From positions 8,188-53,297 of the forward strand of contig PKZD01000027.1 of NCBI GenBank assembly GCA_003133745.1: DNA of 45,110 nucleotides. Direction: 5' to 3'. This document shows, in pieces, positions 8,945-18,274 of this stretch (position 1 is the stretch's first letter; every line of letters starts with the position of its first letter). The notes below the pieces were generated by a model that was not told the DNA's origin, searched no databases, and was given only the letters and a program-made list of their open reading frames with translations. Both the position numbers and the translations under genes were made by a program. Origin of the DNA: Candidatus Tyrphobacter aquilonaris. Lineage in GTDB: Bacteria > Vulcanimicrobiota > Vulcanimicrobiia > Vulcanimicrobiales > Vulcanimicrobiaceae.

Positions 8945-11900
8945 ATGCGGACCCTGTCGGAAGTATTCACGCCGGGCGCGCCGACGTTGCCTGAAGGTCT
9001 CAGAACGCTCGTGGTTTCTCCCGAGCGCGAGTTAGAACCTGGGATGACGGTTCGCGCCGGGTTCACGTTCCGCAACAACGGCGGGGCGCCGGCAACCGGC
9101 GTCCGCGTGCGATTCAATCTTCCCGACGGGCTCGTGTACTTGGTCGGAACCGGCCGGCTCGATGGTGCGGACCTCGATGACGAGTTGGGGAACTCACCGC
9201 TGCTCGGTCGCAACGGCGCGCACATCGGCGATGTCGCGCCCGGCGAAGAGCGCCGCATCGAGGTCGCCTACAGCGTCGTCGGCGCGATCGAGAACGGCAC
9301 GACGATCGAGCTCCAAGCGGCCGTCGCTTCGTTTGAAGTGCAGCCGGTCGGCTCCAACGTCGTTCGGCTCATCGCGCGCAGCCGGCCGCAACTGCTCAAT
9401 GCGCTGACCGGCATCACGATCGAGACGCGGCGCGATCCCGCTCCGGGCTGCGAAGCCGAGATCACGGTGCGCGTGCACAACGCCGGCGAGTCGAGCGCGC
9501 ACGACGTCGTCGTCGTCGCCCCGATTCCGGAGCACACGTCGTACGTCCCAGGATCGGCGCGCGTGAACGGGCGAGAGATCGAGCGCGATTTGGGATGCGG
9601 ATACGATCGCGTCTACGCGCCGATCGTCGCGTCCGTGCTCTCCGCGAGCGCGAGCGCGATGCTCGTCTACCGCGTCCGCGTCGATTCCCCGCTTGCCGAC
9701 GGCACGCGCATCATTGCAAACGCGCAGATCGCGTCGCAGGAAACGCCGGCGTTTTCGCTCGAACCCGCGGCGCTCGTCGTGCGCGCGGCGCCCGATTTTG
9801 GGGACGACCGCACGTCGTTCTCCATCGAGCCGGCGACGCAAGTGCATCCGGGCGAGCGCATCGTGCTCACCTTCGTTGCGTGCAACGCGGGCACGGCGGC
9901 TGCCGAAGCGGTCACGCTTTCGATTGAACTTCCCGACGCGCTCATCGCGGTGCGCGGCGCCGCGCGGATCGACGGCAGGCCGACGCGCGAGCGGCGCGTC
10001 GATCAACTCTCCTTCGATCTCGGACGCGTTGAAGGCGGCGAGCGAGTCGAGTTGCGCAGTGAGGCGATCGTCGTCGCACCGCTGCCCGACGGAACGTCGC
10101 TGCCGGTCTATGCGACGCTCGCATGGCAGCCATCGCAGGGTGATGCCGTGCGACGCTTCGAGCGCAGCGTGCTCGTTCGTTCGGAACCCGCGCTCGTACG
10201 GCGCCGCAACACGATCGCCCGTAGCGGCGAAGAGGTCGTGCGCCCCGGACAAGAAATCGAGGCGACGATCTCGATTGCGAACGACGGCAGCGCGCCCGCG
10301 CTCGATTCGTCGCTGCAACTCCGCGTCGATCCCGCGCTCGAGGACATCAGAATATCCGAGCGTGGCACGCGCATTCCCATGGACGCCTTTGCCGCAGATC
10401 TCGGCGCGATCGACCCGTATGCCTATCGCCGCATCACGCTGCAAGCGCGCGTCCGGACGCCGTACGCCGACCGCAGCGAGATCGTCGTGGGCGCAAGCTT
10501 GATGACGCGCGAACTCGGCGAGACGCAACTCGGAGAAACGAGTTGGCGCGTCGATTCACACCCGGCATTTTCGACCGGCAGTTCGCGGATGGAGCTTTCG
10601 ACGGGCGCACTGCTTCGCCCGAATCAACTGGCCGAGGTCGTCGTCTACGTCTTGAACATCGGCAGCGACGTATCGCGCAACGTCCGCGTGCGGCTGCTCG
10701 TCTCACCCGAGGCGCGCTTCGAGAGCGTCGAGGGCGCGACGCGCGAGCGCTCGTCGATTCTCTTTGGCGAGATCGCGCCGGGCGCGGGGGCGCAGGCCCG
10801 TCTCGGACTCCGCCTGCTGCGCAGCGTGCCGAAGGAGCATCCGCTCACCGTCGACGCGGTGCTCACCGCCGATTCGATGCTGCCCGTTCCGCTCGAGCGA
10901 CTGACGATCGTGACCACCGCGACGCCGGATTTCTCGGTGGGAACCTTCCGCAGCAATCCGAGCGACGCGGCCGATCTCGGCGAGACGGTCGAGTGGGCGT
11001 TGCATCTCCGTAACGGCGGCGACGGACCCGCGCGTCAAGTCCAGATTCGCGTCGCGCAGCCGACCTCGCTCATCTACGTTCCGAACTCGACGACCGTGAA
11101 CGACGTTCCGATCCGCGACGTCGGCGCGCTCGGCCCATTCGCAAGCGATCGCGGCATCATGCTCAACGAGTTCGACCCGGGCGTTGAAGCGACGGTTCGG
11201 TGGCGCGACGTCGTGCACAACCAGTTACCCGCGGGCGAGGCGATCGTACGCGTCGCGCACGTCACGTACGACGGCGAGCGTTACGACGAGATCGCTTCGG
11301 ATGAACTGAAAGTGCGAGCAGCACCGGTCTTCGCCAACGCAATCCCCGGCTTGCAGTTCGGCCTCGAGGGCCTCGTCGGTCCGACGACCGACGCGGGAAC
11401 GCGCGAAGATCGCTACGTCGACCTCGCGGCGGCTTCGGCTAACGGCGAGAACGGTGCGTCGCACTACGCATACGGCAACGGCCACGCCGCCGAGACAGGG
11501 CACGCGGGAACCGTGCACGGGTTCAGCAACGAGTGGCTCGCGCGCACGCTGCGCTTCCTCGAGGAGGCGCGCTTCGGGGGCCTGGTAACGCATCTGTTCG
11601 CGCTGCGAGCGTTCCTACCGGAGGCATTGGGCGACGGTCACGCATCGATCGCGCCGGTTGCCGAAGCATTGCGCGAAGAACTCGACCGGCTCTTCATCAA
11701 GCTTCGCCTTCCGAGTTACGCGATCGCCCCGCGCGACGTCGAGACGCCGTCATCGCGCGCGACGGTCGAGCATCTCCTGCACGACTGCGCAGCCGCACAC
11801 GGCATGCCCGCCGATCCGCCGGGTGCGGCCGTGATCATGCGCGGCGGCTACGATCCTGCCGAACTGCACGAGTTGGGCGAGCGCCTGCGCGGCGCCGGGC

Positions 11901-12115
11901 TTGCGACGGCGCTTCCGTGGGCGGCGCTCGCGCGTCTCCTACCGGATTCGACGCCGCAAGCGCAGCACTATCGCGCGCTCCTCGTCGCTCGCCTCGATGC
12001 GCTCTGCGATGCCGAGTCGCCCGAGTTCGTCGAAGCGTTGCAGCATCGCGCCGATAGCGCGCTCGACGGCGCGCTCGACGTCTTCACCACTTCACTTCGT
12101 GCCGCGGTGCCGTAG
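8945..12115 (+). CDS. Large protein with about six DUF11/CARDB-like beta-sandwich repeats plus a C-terminal helical domain
   Basis: Recurrent ~125 aa units of the type LxPGxxVxxxFxxxNxGxxxAxxVxVxxxLPxxLxxVxGSxxxxG. C-terminal region from ~11530 resembles the 12578..13168 product. No hydrophobic N-terminal signal visible. Confidence 0.8.
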   Translation: MRTLSEVFTPGAPTLPEGLRTLVVSPERELEPGMTVRAGFTFRNNGGAPATGVRVRFNLPDGLVYLVGTGRLDGADLDDELGNSPLLGRNGAHIGDVAPGEERRIEVAYSVVGAIENGTTIELQAAVASFEVQPVGSNVVRLIARSRPQLLNALTGITIETRRDPAPGCEAEITVRVHNAGESSAHDVVVVAPIPEHTSYVPGSARVNGREIERDLGCGYDRVYAPIVASVLSASASAMLVYRVRVDSPLADGTRIIANAQIASQETPAFSLEPAALVVRAAPDFGDDRTSFSIEPATQVHPGERIVLTFVACNAGTAAAEAVTLSIELPDALIAVRGAARIDGRPTRERRVDQLSFDLGRVEGGERVELRSEAIVVAPLPDGTSLPVYATLAWQPSQGDAVRRFERSVLVRSEPALVRRRNTIARSGEEVVRPGQEIEATISIANDGSAPALDSSLQLRVDPALEDIRISERGTRIPMDAFAADLGAIDPYAYRRITLQARVRTPYADRSEIVVGASLMTRELGETQLGETSWRVDSHPAFSTGSSRMELSTGALLRPNQLAEVVVYVLNIGSDVSRNVRVRLLVSPEARFESVEGATRERSSILFGEIAPGAGAQARLGLRLLRSVPKEHPLTVDAVLTADSMLPVPLERLTIVTTATPDFSVGTFRSNPSDAADLGETVEWALHLRNGGDGPARQVQIRVAQPTSLIYVPNSTTVNDVPIRDVGALGPFASDRGIMLNEFDPGVEATVRWRDVVHNQLPAGEAIVRVAHVTYDGERYDEIASDELKVRAAPVFANAIPGLQFGLEGLVGPTTDAGTREDRYVDLAAASANGENGASHYAYGNGHAAETGHAGTVHGFSNEWLARTLRFLEEARFGGLVTHLFALRAFLPEALGDGHASIAPVAEALREELDRLFIKLRLPSYAIAPRDVETPSSRATVEHLLHDCAAAHGMPADPPGAAVIMRGGYDPAELHELGERLRGAGLATALPWAALARLLPDSTPQAQHYRALLVARLDALCDAESPEFVEALQHRADSALDGALDVFTTSLRAAVP

Positions 12116-12137
12116 GAAGGCTCCCGGAGGGTAACCC

Positions 12138-12578
12138 ATGATTACGATTGCCATCGCCATTCTGTTCGTTCTCGGTATCGGGCTCGGATTGTACGCCGTC
12201 GTCGCGCCGCGTCGCGCGAGCGAGGGGCTCACGCTGCTCGACCAGGTCGAGAAAGAGCCGCTCCAAGCGACGACCGATTGGACGCACGAAGCGGGGCACG
12301 AGTTCGCCGGGCTTTCGGAATCGGCGCGATGCGATCTCGTCTTTGCGGTCGCAGCGCTGCGCGACGATCGCGCGCACCACTTGCTCGAGTTCGCCTTGCG
12401 CGATCCCAACGAAGCCGTCGCGCTCGCAGCTGCGCACGCGCTGGCCGGTTCGGGGCGCGCACCGACCGTCGAACGTTTTCTCGCGCAGCATCCGGGCGAC
12501 CGCGCGGAGCGCATCGTCTCGACGCTCTCCCTGCTCATCAAACCCGTCGAAGAAGAAGCCGTACCGGCAACGCGGTGA
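12138..12578 (+). CDS. Small N-terminally membrane-anchored HEAT-like repeat protein
   Basis: TM segment MITIAIAILFVLGIGLGLYAVV, then helical repeats (DLVFAVAALRDDRAHHLLEFALRDPNEAVALAAAHALAGSG). GGAGG Shine-Dalgarno upstream. Confidence 0.75.
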   Translation: MITIAIAILFVLGIGLGLYAVVAPRRASEGLTLLDQVEKEPLQATTDWTHEAGHEFAGLSESARCDLVFAVAALRDDRAHHLLEFALRDPNEAVALAAAHALAGSGRAPTVERFLAQHPGDRAERIVSTLSLLIKPVEEEAVPATR

Positions 12579-13168
12579 TGGTGTGCGAGGCGCAGGAGAT
12601 GCTGCGCCGCGTTCGCCTGCTCGACGGCGCCCTCGGGAAGCGGCCGCTCTCGCACCTCCTCTCGTTATGCGTGCTCGTTCCGGCAGCCGCCCCACTGCGC
12701 GAGCGGATCGAGCGGTTGTTCGTGCGCATGCCGCCCGTCATCGATGCCGCCGATCTCGAGACGACGACGGAACGCGAAGCCGTGATCGCCGGCGCGGGCG
12801 CAGCGCTCGCTCCCGACGAGTCGGCGGGAGCAAACGGAGGAGCGGAGATCGTGCGCGTCGCCGGCCTCGTCGATGCGGAGCGCGTGCACGCACTCGTCAC
12901 GGAACTTCGCGCCTCGCCGCTCGGCTCGGCGATCCCATGGATACTCTGCGCGGAACTGCTCGGAACCTCGATCGAATATCGCGGCGCGAGTTCGGTGGTG
13001 CTGGAGACGTACCGCCGGCATCTCCTCGAACGCCTCGTTTCATTTGCGGATCAATCGCCGCAGATCTTTCGCCGGTGGCTTGCCGCCGGGGAGGAACGTG
13101 ACCTGGACGCGCGGCTCGCCGTCGTGCTCGATGCACTGCGCGGCGCCGCCGCGCTCGCGACGGCATAG
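12578..13168 (+). CDS. Helical protein of unknown function, paralogous to the C-terminal domain of the 8945..12115 product
   Basis: ATG at 12578 overlaps the TGA of the preceding gene. LRERIERLFVRM...DLETTTEREAV and LGSAIPWILCAELLG...YRRHLLERL align with the large protein's C-terminus. Confidence 0.7.
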   Translation: MVCEAQEMLRRVRLLDGALGKRPLSHLLSLCVLVPAAAPLRERIERLFVRMPPVIDAADLETTTEREAVIAGAGAALAPDESAGANGGAEIVRVAGLVDAERVHALVTELRASPLGSAIPWILCAELLGTSIEYRGASSVVLETYRRHLLERLVSFADQSPQIFRRWLAAGEERDLDARLAVVLDALRGAAALATA

Positions 13169-13172
13169 GCCC

Positions 13173-13493
13173 ATGCCGCTGATCGGCATTCTCATCGTGC
13201 TCTTGCTCGCGCTTGCGGTCTACGTGCGCGCGACGAACCGTCCGATCGCGATCGAATCCTCCAACGCCATCCCGTTACGGCCGCCCGAACTCACCTGGAC
13301 GAGACGCGTCGTCGGCGACGTGCCGACGCCCGATGCGCGTGAGCGGCTCGCGATCGTGAGCCGTCTCGCGTTGCTCGCCAATGCCTGGAGCATCGAAATA
13401 CTAGAGGAAGCGTTGGGCGACGAGTACGATGCGACGGTGCGCGATGCGATCTGGCGCGCGCTGCTCGCTATCCGCGCTTCTGAAAATACTTGA
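13173..13493 (+). CDS. Small N-terminally membrane-anchored HEAT-like protein, paralogue of 12138..12578
   Basis: MPLIGILIVLLLALAVYVRAT TM segment; LTWTRRVVGDVPTPDARERLAIVSRLALLANAWSIEILEEALGDEYDATVRDAIWRALLA resembles the 12138 product. Confidence 0.65.
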   Translation: MPLIGILIVLLLALAVYVRATNRPIAIESSNAIPLRPPELTWTRRVVGDVPTPDARERLAIVSRLALLANAWSIEILEEALGDEYDATVRDAIWRALLAIRASENT

Positions 13494-15327
13494 CCAAGAT
13501 TGCGCGCGCGATCGGCGCGGCAACTTGCGCGCCGTAACCGCCGCTGCGATCGACGAAGACGGCCATTGCAAACCGCGGATGGTCGCTCGGTGCCCAGCAG
13601 ATGAACCACGTCGTGTTCGGTCCATGTCCGCCCGCGGTTTCGACGGTACCGGTCTTGCCGGAAAACGGGAAGCCGGCGATTGCGAGCCCGTAAGCGGTTC
13701 CACCGGGATCGGTGACGCGTGCCATTCCCGCGCGCACCGCTTCGAGCGCTTCCTGCGTTGCGGGAATCTGACGGATGACGCGTGGTCGAAGCTCTGTTAC
13801 GAGCGTGCCGTTGGGCGCGCGGATCTCCGTGACGACGCGCGGGCTGTAAAGCGTCCCGCCGTTGATGACCGCCGACGCGATGTTGACCATCTGCAGCGGC
13901 GTCGCTTGCATCGCGCCCTGTCCGATGCCGAGGCTGCAGACGTCGCTCGGTTCGAGCGGAACGCCATACGTCTTTTCCATCCAAGCGTTGGTCGGCCAGT
14001 TTCCGTCGCCTTCGCCGGGCAAATCGATGCCGCTATCCTTTGCCAGGCCGAATAAGAGCGCCCATTTGCGCAAGCGCTCGTTGCCGAGGTACCACGAGAG
14101 GCGGTAGAAGTACCCGTCGCTCGAGGCGGCGAGCGCGGGCACGAACGTCGTGTCACCGAGGCCGCCGGCGGCGATGTCGCGAGCGAGATAGCCGCCGCAG
14201 TTCCACGCCCCGCTGTCGTAGACGACCTGACCCACGCCGATGACGCCTTCGGTGAGCGCCGCCGAACCGGTGACCATCTTGAACGTCGAGCCGGTCGGCG
14301 TTGCGGCGGCGATCGCACGGTCGAAGAGCGGTTCGAGCGGCGAGGTCAGATATGCCTCGACGTTCGCGGAGCGCTCCATCGCGAAATCGTTCGGGTCGAA
14401 GTTCGGAAAACTCGCGAGCGCGAGAATTTCTCCGGTGTACGGGTCCTCCGCGACGACCGCGCCGGAGAGCGCGCGCCCGCGACCCCAGGAGGCGAGACCG
14501 TTCGCAAGCGCTTCCTCGACGATGCGCTGCAAGCGCATGTCGATGGACGTGGTCAACGAATCGCCCGGCGACGCCGGCTTCTGTGGGAAGCGCGCGCCGC
14601 GCACGACCTGCCCGGACGCGTCTACCTCAATGCGCTCGCCGCCGGGCTGACCGCGCAGATACCCGTCGTATTGCGCCTCCAATCCGTCCTTGCCGATGAC
14701 GTCGTTCGGCGAGTAGCCGCGCGTGCGCAACTGCGTATACTCTTCCTGACTGATCTCACCGACGTAGCCGAGAATATGCGACCCGATGTCGCCGTTGGGA
14801 TAGTTGCGAATCGGCTGCGCCTCGAGATCGATGCCCGGAAGATCGGTCAATATCTCCGAGAGACGCGCAACGGTCGGCACCGGCAAGTTGACGGCGAGCA
14901 CGATCGGTCCGTACGGTTCGTTTGCCACGATCTGCGCGAACGAGGTGTAATCGATGCCGTGATGGTGGAAGAGCCGCTGCAGGAGCGTATCCTGCGATAC
15001 GCCGATCGTTTGCGAGATCACGGCGATCTCGCGGTCGAGATCGTCGATCTCGGACGGAATGAGTCCAACGACGAATGACGGCCGGCTGCGCGCGAGGACG
15101 TGGCCCGCGCGGTCGTAGATGATGCCTCGGGGAGCGGAGACTCGGATCAAGCGGATCTGATTCTCTTGCGCCGCGGCGCGATATCGCGCGCCGTCGACGA
15201 GTTGGAGGGCGATGAGCCGCACGATCAGGCAGAGCAGCGCCGCCGCCATTATCCCCGCGAAGACGAGGATGCGCAACGACGGGCGCTCCCACGCCTTCTT
15301 ACGACGTTGAGGATGCATCGCGCTCAT
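13468..15327 (-). CDS. mrdA: Penicillin-binding protein 2 (elongasome transpeptidase)
   Basis: MSAMHPQRRKKAWERPSLRILVFAGIM...; TPTGSTFKMVTG (SxxK), SSDGYF, SGKTGT(V)E motifs; follows mreCD. Confidence 0.93.
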   Translation of the reverse strand: MSAMHPQRRKKAWERPSLRILVFAGIMAAALLCLIVRLIALQLVDGARYRAAAQENQIRLIRVSAPRGIIYDRAGHVLARSRPSFVVGLIPSEIDDLDREIAVISQTIGVSQDTLLQRLFHHHGIDYTSFAQIVANEPYGPIVLAVNLPVPTVARLSEILTDLPGIDLEAQPIRNYPNGDIGSHILGYVGEISQEEYTQLRTRGYSPNDVIGKDGLEAQYDGYLRGQPGGERIEVDASGQVVRGARFPQKPASPGDSLTTSIDMRLQRIVEEALANGLASWGRGRALSGAVVAEDPYTGEILALASFPNFDPNDFAMERSANVEAYLTSPLEPLFDRAIAAATPTGSTFKMVTGSAALTEGVIGVGQVVYDSGAWNCGGYLARDIAAGGLGDTTFVPALAASSDGYFYRLSWYLGNERLRKWALLFGLAKDSGIDLPGEGDGNWPTNAWMEKTYGVPLEPSDVCSLGIGQGAMQATPLQMVNIASAVINGGTLYSPRVVTEIRAPNGTLVTELRPRVIRQIPATQEALEAVRAGMARVTDPGGTAYGLAIAGFPFSGKTGTVETAGGHGPNTTWFICWAPSDHPRFAMAVFVDRSGGYGAQVAAPIARAILVKYFQKRG

Positions 15328-15863
15328 CGACGGCGTCTCGCGATCGCGCGGTGCTCGAAGCGCCGGGCCAAGAACATGACGACGGCGGCGACGGCCGCGT
15401 TGAGCGCGGCCGCAATGAGCGCCTCGTGGAAGTGCATCGCGCCCAATCCCGCCGGGAAACCCTCGATCTTCTTCACGATCCAGAAGATGAGCGCGCGCAC
15501 GAGCGTCGCGAGCGCGGTCACGATCATGAAGAACGGCATCGAGTCTTCGAAGAAACGGCGCGTCGGAAGCGATGCCAAGACCGCCGTGATCGTCGTCGCG
15601 ATCGTCCATGCGCCGCCGGGATCGAAGGCGAGCATGTCCTCACCGAGGCCCGCGAAAAAGCCGTAGAGCAGCGCACGGCCGAGGCCGGCTCGCATCGCGA
15701 ACCAGACGACCGCGACGAGGACGAGGCTCGGCTCGACGCCGCGGACGGCGGCGAAGTGCACGACCGTTCCCTGCGCGATGAGCGCTGCGACGAGCCACGC
15801 CGCGGCGCCCGATTGCGGTCCCGCGAGGCGCAGCGACGGCGCGCTACTTCGTGAGTACGACAA
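15324..15863 (-). CDS. mreD: Rod shape-determining protein MreD
   Basis: Multi-TM protein between mreC and mrdA; stop overlaps the mrdA ATG (ATGA). The start is uncertain; TTG at 15863 is one candidate. Confidence 0.75.
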   Translation of the reverse strand: MSYSRSSAPSLRLAGPQSGAAAWLVAALIAQGTVVHFAAVRGVEPSLVLVAVVWFAMRAGLGRALLYGFFAGLGEDMLAFDPGGAWTIATTITAVLASLPTRRFFEDSMPFFMIVTALATLVRALIFWIVKKIEGFPAGLGAMHFHEALIAAALNAAVAAVVMFLARRFEHRAIARRRR

Positions 15864-16644
15864 CGCGATCGAGGGCGCCGAGTTCGACGGCGGGACGCAG
15901 CACGGCGGTTTGATAGAGCGCGGCATCATTGCGATCGACCTCGACGATCGTGCCGATCGGAACGCCGGATGCGAAGGAGCGGCCGTTGCCGGTGACGACG
16001 ACGTCGCCCGGACGCAGCGTCGCATCTTGCGAAACGTACTGCAGCCGAACGCTCGTGAGATTTCCCTGCGCGATGCCCCACCAGCGTCCCTGACGCACGA
16101 CCGCAGGGATGCGGCTCGTGTAATCGGTCATGAGCAGCACCGTGCTCGAGAACGGCCCGACGTCGAGAATGCGTCCGACGACGCCCGCCGCCGCGATGAC
16201 GCCCTCGTCCGGTTTCACCCCGGCGCGCGAACCGCGGTCGATCGTCACCGTTCGCGATTCGTTCTCGGGTGGAAAGCCGATGACGCGCGCGTCGATGCCG
16301 TCGGGGTATTCGTCGGCGACCGGCCCGATGGCCGCCGCCGACTGGAGGGCGGCCAGCTCTTCTTGGATCCTCGCATTCTGCGTCTCGAGTTGTTCGTTTT
16401 CGGCCTTCAGCGCGGCGTTCTCGCGGCCGAGTTGGGGGACGGAGATGAGGTTGCCGCCGGCATCGCGCACGCCGCCGACGACCGATGAAGCGATGCTCTC
16501 GACAAAGGCGACGACCGCCGAACCGGCCCACATAACCGGCCCCTGGCGACCGCTGCGCGCCGCGCCGATTTGGACGAGCACGAGAGCAGCGGCAGCGATG
16601 ATGACGCCGATCAGTGCAAAAAGTTTGCGTTCGTCTGTGTACAC
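15844..16644 (-). CDS. mreC: Rod shape-determining protein MreC
   Basis: VYTDERKLFALIGVIIAAAALVLVQIG TM segment, coiled coil NAALKAENEQLETQNARIQEEL, then beta domain (VIGFPPENESRTVTIDRGSRAGVKPDEGVIAAAGVVGRI). Confidence 0.88.
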   Translation of the reverse strand: MYTDERKLFALIGVIIAAAALVLVQIGAARSGRQGPVMWAGSAVVAFVESIASSVVGGVRDAGGNLISVPQLGRENAALKAENEQLETQNARIQEELAALQSAAAIGPVADEYPDGIDARVIGFPPENESRTVTIDRGSRAGVKPDEGVIAAAGVVGRILDVGPFSSTVLLMTDYTSRIPAVVRQGRWWGIAQGNLTSVRLQYVSQDATLRPGDVVVTGNGRSFASGVPIGTIVEVDRNDAALYQTAVLRPAVELGALDRVVVLTK

Positions 16645-16657
16645 GAGTGTTTCGGCT

Positions 16658-17266
16658 CTATTTCGATTCCGGCAGCGCAAATCCCGAGCGCCGCACGATT
16701 CGAATGAAGTCACCGAGCGGGAAACCCATGACCGTGAAGTAGTCGCCGTCGATCGACGCGACCAAGGCGGCGGCGCGCCCTTGGATGCCATAGGCGCCGG
16801 CCTTGTCCATCGGCTCGCCGCTCGCCACGTAAGCGGCGATCTCCGCGTCATCGAGTGCGTGAAAGTGCACCCTCGTCGTCGAGAGGCGCTCGATCGGCCC
16901 TTCGACTCCGGGAAGGGCGAGTGCGTACGCCGTGTGGACGCGGTGCCTTCGTCCGGAGAGCGATCGGAGCATCCTCGCGGCATCGGCGGCATCGCGCGGC
17001 TTCCCGAGCGCCCTCCCGTCGAGATCGACGACCGTGTCGGCGGCGAGCACGGCCCTCTCCGGATAGCGCCCGCGAACGGCCTCGATCTTCGCGCGCGCGT
17101 GGCGTCGAGCGAGTTCCTCGGGCGCGACGGCGTCGTCGTCGGGCTCGTCGTAGCCGCTCGGTACGACCTCGACCGTGAGCCCGAGCGATCGAAGTAGTTC
17201 GAGACGGCGCGGCGAGCTGCTCGCCAGTACGATCTCGTGCAGCGCTCGATTCCGCGGTTCGCTCAC
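16658..17266 (-). CDS. maf: Maf-like nucleotide pyrophosphatase
   Basis: EIVLASSSPRRLELLRSLGL; AADTVVDLDGRALGKP; GAYGIQGRAAALVASIDGDYFTVMGFPL. GTG at 17266 overlaps the upstream stop. Confidence 0.92.
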   Translation of the reverse strand: MSEPRNRALHEIVLASSSPRRLELLRSLGLTVEVVPSGYDEPDDDAVAPEELARRHARAKIEAVRGRYPERAVLAADTVVDLDGRALGKPRDAADAARMLRSLSGRRHRVHTAYALALPGVEGPIERLSTTRVHFHALDDAEIAAYVASGEPMDKAGAYGIQGRAAALVASIDGDYFTVMGFPLGDFIRIVRRSGFALPESK

Positions 17267-17679
17267 CAGTAGTAGCGTCCGGCGGCCTCGACGTAGCCGC
17301 TCGGATGCCGGCCGTGCGTTTCGCGGTGCGTCCAATGAATCACGCCGCCGAGCGCCTCGTATTCGTACTCACCCTTGACGACGACGTTTTCTCCGACGTG
17401 CAACGGAATGGGTCCGGTGAAGCCGACGTTCGTCTCGACGCGCAACGTGAGATCGCAACCGCTGCCGAGGTGCAAGAGAAAACCTTCGTGTGCGCCGCTC
17501 GGGCCCGCATTTGTTCCGAGCAGGCTCACGACGCGGCCGTCCGCGACGACCTCGAACGCCGACGTACCCGCGTGGAAAGCGCGGCAGACGGCCTCGTCGT
17601 CGGGGCCGGGGGTGCAGCCGGTCAGCGCGAGGAGAGCGAGGGCGACGGCAGCGCTACGCCGGTTGGCGCTGTTCGGCAT
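17263..17679 (-). CDS. DUF3465-type lipoprotein
   Basis: Lipobox LALLALTGCTPG; C-terminal GGVIHWTHRETHGRHPSGYVEAAGRYYW typical of DUF3465. Confidence 0.7.
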   Translation of the reverse strand: MPNSANRRSAAVALALLALTGCTPGPDDEAVCRAFHAGTSAFEVVADGRVVSLLGTNAGPSGAHEGFLLHLGSGCDLTLRVETNVGFTGPIPLHVGENVVVKGEYEYEALGGVIHWTHRETHGRHPSGYVEAAGRYYW

Positions 17680-18274
17680 AGCCGTACAGACCGCGCGCTT
17701 CGATGTGCTCCCAGACGGAATCGGGCACGAGATAGCGCACGCTGCGATGCTGCGCGAGCAGAGCGCGCAGCAATGTTCCCGATTCGGGTAACTCGGGCAA
17801 GTTGAGGGTGCGCACGCGTTCGCGCAGGGCGGTGGGAATCGACGCGATCGCGCGCTGGACCGCTTCGGCGCGAATGCCCGCGCGCGGTACGATCACGAAA
17901 CGTTCGAGCTGCTCGAGCACTTCGTCGAAGCGCACCCAATCTGCGTTCACCAACGAATCGGCGCCGATGATGAAGGTAAAATCCGCGTCGGGATAGCGTG
18001 CGCGTAAAGCGGGAATGAGATCGGCGGTGTATCCCGTCGCGTCGGCGCGTAGATCGGTATCGTCGAAGGCGAATGCGGCGTTACCGGCGATCGCCGTTCT
18101 TACCATCGCACAACGCTCCTCGACCGGCGCCTGCGCTTGAACGCGGTAGTGCTGGGCATTCGTCGGTACGAAGAGCACGCGCTCGAGCCCTTCGAGCACG
18201 CGCGCCGATTCGGCAACGAACAGATGCGCGTTGTGAATGGGATCAAAGGTCCCGCCGAAGATGCCGAGTCTCAC
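17654..18274 (-). CDS. nadD: Nicotinate-nucleotide adenylyltransferase
   Basis: MRLGIFGGTFDPIHNAHLFVAESA; FIIGADSLVNADWVRFDEVL; VPDSVWEHIEARGLY. Confidence 0.93.
   Translation of the reverse strand: MRLGIFGGTFDPIHNAHLFVAESARVLEGLERVLFVPTNAQHYRVQAQAPVEERCAMVRTAIAGNAAFAFDDTDLRADATGYTADLIPALRARYPDADFTFIIGADSLVNADWVRFDEVLEQLERFVIVPRAGIRAEAVQRAIASIPTALRERVRTLNLPELPESGTLLRALLAQHRSVRYLVPDSVWEHIEARGLYGYAEQRQPA

Noticed and set aside
9194-10528. 444-aa minus-strand ORF opposite the DUF11-like repeat gene
   Set aside because: Arg/Asp/His-rich, no domain; opposite strand has clear repeat structure.
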